64,000 nt of DNA, taken from the NCBI GenBank assembly GCA_921293015.1, contig OV121082.1, positions 50,612,971 through 50,676,970 of the forward strand. The letters are read 5' to 3'. The DNA comes from Phorcus lineatus (Eukaryota > Mollusca > Gastropoda > Trochida > Trochidae). The translations under genes were made by a program, and so were the position numbers. The notes beneath the pieces are model-generated. The model was not told the DNA's origin. It saw nothing but the letters and a program-made list of their open reading frames with translations, and made no database searches. Positions 49,060 through 59,000 of this stretch are shown here, piece after piece (positions within the stretch are counted from its first letter, which is position 1; each line of letters opens with the position of its first letter).

Positions 49060-51540
49060 ATGGGACTGAATTGATAAACGGGGGTCCTAAATACAATCGG
49101 AAAATCATACTCACATGATCTTAAGGATGTGGCAATTCACATGCATCGTGCATGCTGCACGTGCATCATTTCCTACCACGAAAATATCATGATGCATCCA
49201 AAAATGTAAAATATTAAAACTTAATTTTTAAACTTACCCTAATCTATTTCTTTGTTGATTTATTGGTTATTTAATGTGATGTTGCTTGAGTAAGTTCCAT
49301 ATAGATAGTTGATCATGCATCGTATAATACTACTGAAACATTTGCCAAATATCACCATCACGGACCATTACCAACTATTTAAGGAAGGTGAGAAAGGAAA
49401 ACATGAAATAATTAGCCTTTGACCTAATCATCATTCCCACAACAGTCGGTCTGAATCCATGTGAACATGACAACTTCACACCAAGGGTAAGAACATTCTA
49501 TGTCGACAGATGAGGACTCATTTAGCGATGTTGACAAGCCGAGCTATTCCATCAACGTGAATGTCTCCGTATTGCATGGGCTATTAACTTCTAAATATGA
49601 TTAGCTTCTGAATTATTCAGGCCTTAGATTCATAAGTAACAAATACCTTTCACTTTGAGATATATGTTCTCATAAAGAATATCGATTCAGGTTAATAATC
49701 TTTGTCAAAGTCCACTTTGAAGAACATATCTTTTCATATGGTTAATTTATTCTCTTGGGTCGTTTGCCTTTTCTGGTCATTACAGGTGCTTTCGCATGTA
49801 CACCGAAACATGCCTGCGTCGTTTTAGTAGTAGTTGTGTGCTATATATTCACATATCGAGCTCATTGTTCAAATTAAGCTCACGTTTACTAAGGCTCAAT
49901 ATGCAAATTAAAAAACATAAGGGTGTGTCAGGGTTTGTGATGTTTTTGTCTGTAGCATCAATTACAGAACATGATTACAGTTTCTAATTCTCAAACAGTA
50001 TTTAAATAGTCTTCTCTTGTCTTAACAAAGCAAGCCTTAGACCAGTGCGAGAAGGATTATCAATCAGCGACTCTTATATTTTGGTGACTCTCCCACCCAT
50101 GATACCGACATCATGCACAATGCTTTGTTATATGAGATGTTAGTTTTACAACGAATGAGATAATAAAATTGCGACAAATGGCACGGTATATCAGGGACAC
50201 GCCGATTTAGATATGATTAGCTACAATCGAGTACAATAAGAGGTTGATGATCCATAAAATTCCTTGTCTTCCTAACACATATATGTGCAAAATTTAGGAA
50301 AACATTATGTCCAAAATGTATCGCAATTTCAGAAAAGCTTTACAAATTATAGATAAGGACAGTATCTGTGTTTAATCCTTTTTAGAATAACAATAAAGGA
50401 GATAAGTAAGACTGGTATATAGACAGCGATGGCGGACATGTACTATTTCAATACAACAAAACATACGCCAACTGGACTGTCCTCGAAACGAAAACAAAAA
50501 GTTTCGGACCAACGTTGAGCTATACATTAGATTTTACGTGCGCTCTTGTCATTTATAAAGACGTTGATCTTTTCATGGTCGATCATATTTTTAAACATTT
50601 AGATCACAGAAGATCATTAGATTAAAAAACAAATCCAAATACAGCTATGGGCTCTGTAGCTCATCAGCCTTTGTTGATGTTCATGACTAAGATTCATATT
50701 CGTTAGTTCTCAAGGTGAAATACATCACCAAAATTGTCAGGTCTTTTAACATAAAATTGATATAAATTCAATTAAACCGTATCAAATTTCTTAAATCATG
50801 ATAAAAAATAGAAGACAGATTCTTAAAAAACAGAACACGTCGGTAGTAACAACGTGTATATTTTAATTCATTTTCAAATTCATATTTAAGAGAAGAATAT
50901 ATGGATGACAACTTCTTTATTCTTAGAATGCGACGTTTCGACACAGCTTCTTGTGTCGTTGTCAAGCAATGATGAAGGGATAGAGGGTGTTACAAATAAA
51001 TTCTTATATATTTGCACTCATTTATACATCAACCAAACCAGTGAGAATACGCAAAGAAATCGCAATGATATGAGGTTTCGATATGCCTGTTCATGGCTAC
51101 TGCATGTGCAGACAATATTATGTTTATAATTTGCTTTCCTGCAAGAAGTTGTAAATCCATAGAACTTTTTCTCTATTCATCCCAGTAATTTCTAAATACC
51201 TCTCAAAGAAGTAAAAAAATAATTGTTAATAAGAATTTTTACCTAATAACTTTTCCTGCGTTATTCATCATTCATTAATCTAAGGCGTATAAGCATTTTA
51301 AAAAATTGTTATACAAACATTCTGAATAAGAAAACAACATCATTTCACTGTTCAATGAACAACCTCATCGCTAGCTCTACGTTTAGACAATCTGTACCAG
51401 TAAGCGACCCAACGGTTTTAGCGGTATACACATATCTGTAAAGCGTCGGAGTTGTTTCCCTTAGAATAACAACAAATCAAGTATTGAACACATTCTAGGA
51501 ACAAGTTTTTCGGCTATATTTCACCAATTTAACACGGTTT
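49060..51540. other. Intergenic, no gene recognised
   Basis: No coding character was seen. One hammerhead-like repeat remnant lies at about 50909-50965. The promoter of the downstream phosphoesterase gene should lie toward the 3' end of this stretch, but no core element is clear. Confidence 0.5.
50909..50965 (-). repeat. Hammerhead-like / Penelope-like element remnant, copy 1
   Basis: Minus strand: TTGACAACGACAC, a short loop, GTGTCGAAACGTCGC, nine bases, AATAAAGAAGTTG. GACAC/GTGTC forms stem II and GAAAC the 3' core of a hammerhead fold. The expected CTGATGA is changed to TTGACAA, so it should be inactive. It shares its 3' module with 32479-32540. Confidence 0.4.
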
Positions 51541-51591
51541 TTCCCCTGTTACAGATAGTTTGTCATAATGGTTTAAACATGTGCCAATTTA

Positions 51592-51675
51592 GATCGTGGA
51601 AGAAAGCGAAAAGAGAGACTGGTTAGACACTCTGTCGAATGTTGTGAAACCTGAAGATACAGCATCTGAAAAGAA
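51592..51675 (+). other. Candidate 5' untranslated exon of the MPPE1-like gene
   Basis: It is bounded by AG at 51590-51591 (or TTACAG about 40 nt earlier) and the strong donor GAA/GTGAGT at 51675/51676. Two short upstream ORFs start nearby (ATG GTT TAA and a 15-codon frame), as in UTRs. It also reads as an open frame rich in Glu and Lys, so a coding exon of an unknown gene is possible. Confidence 0.3.
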
Positions 51676-52725
51676 GTGAGTAATCAATCGTAAAATTCCT
51701 ATTGGTTCTAAAATTGATTTTTGCAAATATAATTTTTATCATTTGCATTTTCTCCGAATTGCTTCCAAAAGTTGTTCACAAGTTCAGATATCTTCTCACC
51801 TGCAGAAACAATTTTCATTAAAAAAGATAGGATGATTATTATAAATTGTCATCGATTCAAAAGTCACACTATAGGCTACAGCAAATTTATCAGATTTCAT
51901 CATGGTAGTCTATGGGACAGTTGCATAAAAGTTTTATATGTGTTCCTCAATCAACTGATCAACAGAAAGATAAAAGGTAACTGTACAAATAAAAGAGATG
52001 GTTTCCTAACTTACTAACTTTAATGTGTAAAAATGACAATAAAATCAATTCTTCTCAATCATTGAATTTTTTTCCATCATATAATTAGCACATAAGTGTA
52101 TAGGGATCTTACTAAAGTTGATTCATTTTTTCCTAGGTACTGTAATAAAGTGACAAAGTTGTTGCTCTTAAACTGTAAATTGAAAACTGCACATACATAT
52201 TGATCTGTTTCAAAAGGATTTAAAAATAAGATGTAACAGGTTATTATTTGCTTATCTAAAACAGCCAGGAGGGCAGTTAGGAGTTGATAGCATTTGTTAG
52301 GTTATATAACTAGTATCCATGAATATTGGACGTGATATTTACACCTCTGTGCATTTATAAGGCTGTTTTTAGATTTTCTTGGAAAACCAGTATTTGTCAT
52401 ATATATCTTTTGGACATGAAGAGTTAAGATATTTTGATTTTATATCACCACATATGCCATTTAGGTTCGTATCAAAGGTAAATAATATGTTATGAAAATC
52501 ACGGAGTGGCTCTTTAACATAGAACTATATGCTTTTTGCTAATCCTGTGAAAGCAAAGGTGACAATCTGTAATTTTACATACAAGAATACATACCTATAG
52601 ATCTATTGAACATGTATATTGTCTAACAAACCACCCTTCAGTGATGACTCTTGCCAGTAAAGTTTTCACTGATGTTATATTTTTGCACCAGATTCAATAA
52701 CCATGTTATCAACTTATGAAATTGG

Positions 52726-52909
52726 ACAGTCTCATTAAAATCAACCATGTTCCGAGGAATAATAGTTACAAAATTTTGACTTTACACAAGATTTGAACTC
52801 AATATGTCAAATCTTGTGTAAAATCTGAAATCGATATGTCAAATCATGTGTAAAGTCAAAATTTTGTAACTTTTATTCCTTGGAACACAGTCGGTTTTAA
52901 TGAGACTGT
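52726..52909. mobile_element. 184-bp foldback MITE with 8-bp target-site duplication, next to a splice acceptor
   Basis: The ends are ACAGTCTCATTAAAA and its reverse complement. The arms pair over about 71 bp with roughly 7 mismatches, leaving a short centre. It is flanked by the perfect direct repeat GAAATTGG at 52718-52725 and 52910-52917. An 8-bp duplication is typical of hAT-type insertions, which fits a non-autonomous hAT MITE. The right end lies 15 nt before the exon starting at 52933. Confidence 0.85.
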
Positions 52910-52932
52910 GAAATTGGATGAACGTGTTCCAG

Positions 52933-53088
52933 GTTGCATTCATCAACAATGAGACGCTGTTTTGTCCTGAAGAATCTCTCATTTCGCTCCTTCCTCCTCC
53001 TGCTCATCGTCATTACTGTAGTGATCAACGAGTTCCTGGTCCACAGAATACAGAGTTGGCGTTGGCCCAGTCTGCCAGAGGGCAACAG
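52933..53088 (+). CDS. MPPE1-like exon 1 (UTR 52933-52948, CDS from 52949)
   Basis: Acceptor GTTCCAG with a poor polypyrimidine tract; donor ACAG/GTGAAG, phase 2. It encodes residues 1-46: a short basic N-terminus, then a hydrophobic stretch FLLLLIVITVVI that acts as signal-anchor. Confidence 0.8.
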
Positions 53089-56000
53089 GTGAAGTTCAAG
53101 TCTGGAGATAGATCTCAATCATTATTATACATAAAGAAGGGGAGAAATCTGTCATCAACAAAACAGAGAAGAGATGTGTTGTTAAATGAACAGATCAGAA
53201 GAGTACTGTTGCATAGCTTCTCAGGCAACCATTTTTTAAACCAAGCTCTTGTATTTTTGAGGAAATTTCCATGATTGATTTATTCTCTTCCTATTAATAT
53301 TAAGCTTTTGTATACCATGTAGCTGCCTCAATATGTGTATTGAGAGTCATGTGTGAGTATAGTGATAAATTGCGCTTGTTCCTGTCATATGCAACTAATA
53401 TCAATTATTAGCTGTAAGATTATTAAAATGTGATTATTTAGAGACTTCATCATTTTTGTAATATTTCCAATGATGACTTTCCTTTTTATGTCCTCATAAC
53501 CCTTGTAATGATAAAATAATATTTCTCAAGGACAAACTGAATTTTGATTAAATTTCATCGAACAATGTCATCAAACTTTACCGTTATTGACCGTTCCAGG
53601 AACCCTGAGGATGAAATGAGAGTGTTGTTCGTGTCGGATCCACAGATTATCGGATACCAGGATGAATCCACCTTTCCCATTGGAACTATCACCAGATGGG
53701 ACTCGGACACGTAAGTCATTACATCTTATAAATAAATCAGTTGTCAAAAATTTTGAATTTTCTACAGCACTTACCTAGAAAAAACATTAAGACATGTAAG
53801 TTTTTTTCGCAATGGAAAATAATTGTGTAGCATCATCGGATGGACATATTGAGATTATTTCAAACTGATAACTTGTGTCTCTTTATATTTGTTGCCAAAA
53901 TGGGAAAAGGGTTCCTATTCCATTTTACCTGTGTGGCTCTGTATTTAGATATCTAATCTTCTTTAGATGTATGATATTGAAAATGCTCATATATCTCATA
54001 TTCAGATGAACAAATATAAACTTTTTTCTTTTAGCTTTTTAAAACGGACATTCTCACTGGCATATAGTTATGTGGAGCCAGATGTGATAGTGTTTCTAGG
54101 AGACCTGATGGATGAGGGCAGTAAAGCCACATTCAAAGAGTACGAGTTGTACATGGACAGATTGGAGAATATCCTCTATCCAGCCAGAAACACTAAGGTA
54201 AAAAAATCTAATATGATTATGGACTGTTCATGAAGACAATAAGTGTTTTCCTTTGGTCAAAATATAACAGATATCTACTGATTTCACCAGTACTTAACTT
54301 TTTGTATATGTCTTGAATAAAAGCAAAAAGGAAAACAAAAACCTTCAGTCATGAAGGGTACGTTGATCTGATTGTTCAAGATGACATGCAAAAGTCGTCA
54401 TGATAACAGAAGCATGACATCATGAAATAATGATATGACGTTATCAAGTCTATTTTTAGTAACTCAAGTCAATTACGCTTTTGATCGGTCTTGATGAAGT
54501 CAAATGCTTTTCTGTTGACTGTCCCATGATCAGCTCTCAACCAATCGGATAGCCAGATATGCATGCATAATGACTTTTTTAAAGCTGATGATGATCACAT
54601 TGTTTTATTCATACGCAAGTCATTTGACATTTTATGTGAATAGGGCAAACTGACCGAGGTTCGGACACCACCCGAGGTCGCCCGAACTTCGGACACTTTT
54701 GACTATTAGCTGACGCAATAATACGTGCAATGTCGGCAATAAATTTGTTTTGAAATACGAATTTCTCGAATGTCAATTTGTTAATTTCATTAAATAGACA
54801 ATTGCTCGAAGGTAGTATATCTAATCGACTTTTTGCTAAAATGTACAAATGATAGATCCATGTAAGGAATTGACAAAATATTTGTTTCAACGTAAATGTT
54901 GACTATCAGATTAGGAAATATAGGAAGCGCCAAAACATTTAAAACTGTATCCATAAACAAAGATAAACAACCAAATAGCTATATTTTGCCGAACATTGGT
55001 ATATATAAAGGGGATTTTAAAGTACATTTTGAGATATTGAAAATATGTCAAAATGACCTTGCTTCGGACAGTTTTGACCATGGTTCGGACACTTTTTATA
55101 TTTCACTTGAACGGACTTGTAGTGCTGTAATTCAACCAACAAAAGTTCTGGAAACATACAATAACATACGACTAACATATTTCACTAAGTGATACATTTT
55201 TAAAAGCTACGGTTTAGCGAGTACGGCGTTTTAGCGGCAAATGCCTATGAAACTGATTGTGACGTCATAATTGTGTAACGACGCATGCAGCAGTTTTGGG
55301 AGAATTTAACGTCGGAAAGCATGCTCTGTACAGATGACAAATTAATTCATTTGGACACTTTTTATATTTCACTTGAACGGACTTGTAGTGCTGTAATTCA
55401 ACCAACAAAAGTTCTGGAAACATACAATAACATACGACTAACATATTTCACTAAGTGATACATTTTTAAAAGCTACGGTTTAGCGAGTACGGCGTTTTAG
55501 CGGCAAATGCCTATGAAACTGATTGTGACGTCATAATTGTGTAACGACGCATGCAGCAGTTTTGGGAGAATTTAACGTCGGAAAGCATGCTCTGTACAGA
55601 TGACAAATTAATTCATGTTTCCGAAAAAACTTGATATTGTTGTACATGAACTACCCAATGCGTGTTTTGGAATGTCTGAGACCATTTTGATAAATATTTT
55701 AAGCTAGGGGGTCATGCGAGAAGATCATGTGCAACTGTCCGAAGTTAGGTCAGAACTGTCCGAACCTCGGGCGATTTCATATTCGCAATAAAAACCGTTA
55801 TTTTCGGATAATTTACGAACAATTCTGCATTTTAAGATAGAAATCCAAAATAGATATTACTTTTTGATAATTTGGTTTGCTCATATTTACATTATTCAAA
55901 TTATCGTTTATAATGCAGAGTTTCAAAACATTTGATTCGATACACCGTCCGAACCTCGGTCGGTTTGCCCTATTGTATGCCGCTTTATGACAAGAAATCC

Positions 56001-59000
56001 TAATTGGTAAGGTAAGTTAAAGTATAAGTGCCCATGTTGCAGTGTGTGTTAGCTCGTTGGTTTCATCACATTGTCAAGACATAATTTTTCTTTATGATTA
56101 TTATCATAAGATAAGAATATACTTTAGGTTTAGGTAGGATTAAAAAATATATCAAATGGGAGAAAGTGACATTGTCGTCGATTTTATGTTATGTCTAATA
56201 TAGATTGACCCTTTTGTCTACATCTTATGACAGCATCTTTTAATAGAGAAAGTTGTTTTATTATCAGAATCATTTAAAATGTTTATTTTTATGTTTCCTG
56301 TTTTAGAAATAGTGTATGAGATTGTTGCATGTGAGTGATTGTTTGTCACGATGTATTGTCTCTTCCAGAAAGTCTTCTTACCAGGGGACAATGATATTGG
56401 TGGTGAAGGACGCGATTTCAGAACGCCATTTAAGATGAATCGATTTGAACAGCATTTTGAAAATATTACTGGTGTGGAAAGGGAAGGTTTCATAGATTTT
56501 ATCAAGGTAAGAGACATTGTACTCATTGAAGAATCCAAAATATATATCCAGCACCTAATCTCATATTGGAGTTATAACTGCTGGAGACAGTGGACTTTGG
56601 CAAGGTTAAAAATTGAACTTTTGAAAAATAGATATGTCACAAGAATGTGTAGTTATGCTCATCTACGACTCCATAACCCTAAGGATCTTGTTTAATGTCT
56701 AAAGGCAGTAAAATCATTTTGCAACACTATGATAAATACTTATGACTTTTTAATAACTACATTATTTGGGTTTGTTTCTAAGTTATATGAAGTTCAGTGA
56801 ATATTAGCTTAATCTTGCAGGTATGCATTTTCATTTAATAAACATTCACTCAATTTTGTTTAAACCTTTGTTATGAAAGATGGATCTGAGACTTCACCGA
56901 GATTTACCCATTGATCATCACAAAGTGATACAAGAACTGAAGAGAGACTTCACTGCTCCACTCCGCGTTATTGTCAACCATGAAACCATGCTGCCTAAAC
57001 TGAAAACTTTCATCTACCCTGTGAGTGTGTTTCTTTCAAAACTTTCATCTACCCTGTGAGTGTGTTTCTTTCAAAACTTTCATCTACCCTGTGAGTGTGT
57101 TTCTTTCAAAACTTTTATCTACCCTGTGAGTGTGTTTCTTTCAAAACTTTCATCTACCCTGTGAGTGTGTTTCTTTCAAAACTTTCATCTACCCTGTGAG
57201 TGTGTTTCTTTCAAAACTTTCATCTACCCTGTGAGTGTGTTTCTTTCAAAACTTTCATCTACCCTGTGAGTGTGTTTCTTTCAAAACTTTTATCTACCCT
57301 GTGAGTGTGTTTCTTTCAAAACTTTTATCTACCCTGTGAGTGTGTTTCTTTCAAAACTTTCATCTACCCTGTGAGTGTGTTTCTTTCAAAACTTTTATCT
57401 ACCCTGTGAGTGTGTTTCTTTCAAAACTTTCATCTACCCTGTGAGTGTGTTTCTTTCAAAACTTTTATCTACCCTGTGAGTGTGTTTCTTTCAAAACTTT
57501 TATCTACCCTGTGAGTGTGTTTCTTTCAAAACTTTCATCTACCCTGTGAGTGTGTTTCTTTCAAAACTTTCATCTACCCTGTGAGTGTGTTTCTTTCAAA
57601 ACTTTCATCTACCCTGTGAGTGTGTTTCTTTCAAAACTTTCATCTACCCTGTGAGTGTGTTTCTTTCAAAACTTTCATCTACCCTGTGAGTGTGTTTCTT
57701 TCAAAACTTTTATCTACCCTGTGAGTGTGTTTCTTTCAAAACTTTCATCTACCCTGTGAGTGTGTTTCTTTCAAAACTTTTATCTACCCTGTGAGTGTGT
57801 TTCTTTCAAAACTTTCATCTACCCTGTGAGTGTGTTTCTTTCAAAACTTTTATCTACCCTGTGAGTGTGTTTCTTTCAAAACTTTTATCTACCCTGTGAG
57901 TGTGTTTCTTTCAAAACTTTCATCTACCCTGTGAGTGTGTTTCTTTCAAAACTTTCATCTACCCTGTGAGTGTGTTTCTTTCAAAACTTTCATCTACCCT
58001 GTGAGTGTGTTTCTTTCAAAACTTTTATCTACCCTGTGAGTGTGTTTCTTTCAAAACTTTCATCTACCCTGTGAGTGTGTTTCTTTCAAAACTTTCATCT
58101 ACCCTGTGAGTGTGTTTCTTTCAAAACTTTTATCTACCCTGTGAGTGTGTTTCTTTCAAAACTTTCATCTACCCTGTGAGTGTGTTTCTTTCAAAACTTT
58201 CATCTACCCTGTGAGTGTGTTTCTTACAAAACTTTCATCTACCCTTTGGGTGTAACTGACAAAACATAAATCTGTCCTGTGATTGTTCCCTTTAGTGAGG
58301 AATTTAAAAAATTATATCAATAAATATTTAAGTGCCCTAACAAGTATGATATTGGTTTTATTATTCAATTATTTGAGTGATATTGTGCTCCGTGCCATTT
58401 CGGTTAAACTAGTAAGCACATAGTTCTACAATGTGTTCATCTTCAGATCCTGATGGAGATTCAGCCCCACCTTCTAGTCTCTGGACACTGGCACGAGGCA
58501 AGTTAATGTTTTAAACTCATCTTCTATATTTTTAGTCTCACCAATGAAGATAAACAAACAATTGGGTTATATTCTGTCATAATTTTAATATCGGATAATA
58601 TTTAAGTAATTAAAATATTTCTGGCTACAAAAGTCAGTGTATGTCAGCTGTTTTCTCCTTTACCTGTTTTTCCTCATGGGAAGTGTGGGTGGGGGAATGT
58701 GGTGGCAGTGGTGTAGGTGGGTGGATGCTTACAGTGAATAACTTACAGTCTTACAGGGATAACTGAGATCGTCCATTGAATCCATTGAAAGATTCTGGTA
58801 TGGTTATTGACATGAGCATTAGTATTTAAAGATGAGGGACGTTTGAACCAACTAATACCGATTTTGAGGTTGATTTAATGTAGGGACACAAAAGAGCCCT
58901 TGAGTGTAACAATTGATAAATCATTTACCCTTGAGTATGTCTGTTGGTTGGTTGAACCCTAGCCTCATGTTCTCTTGCCACAGTCCCGTCACTTTGTGTG

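Larger units (their letters stand above)
54198..56368 (+). other. MPPE1-like intron of 2.2 kb hosting a TIR element
   Basis: No coding exon. Most of it is a TIR-bounded element at 54643-55970 containing a perfect tandem duplication. Confidence 0.75.

Noticed and set aside
51592..51675. Coding exon of an unknown gene
   Set aside because: Could be read as coding, but position and short upstream ORFs fit better with a 5' untranslated exon of the phosphoesterase gene; left as a low-confidence feature.
54609..55192. Two frames of 93 and 98 codons inside the TIR element, as possible transposase
   Set aside because: Opposite strands, no DDE motif or DNA-binding pattern.
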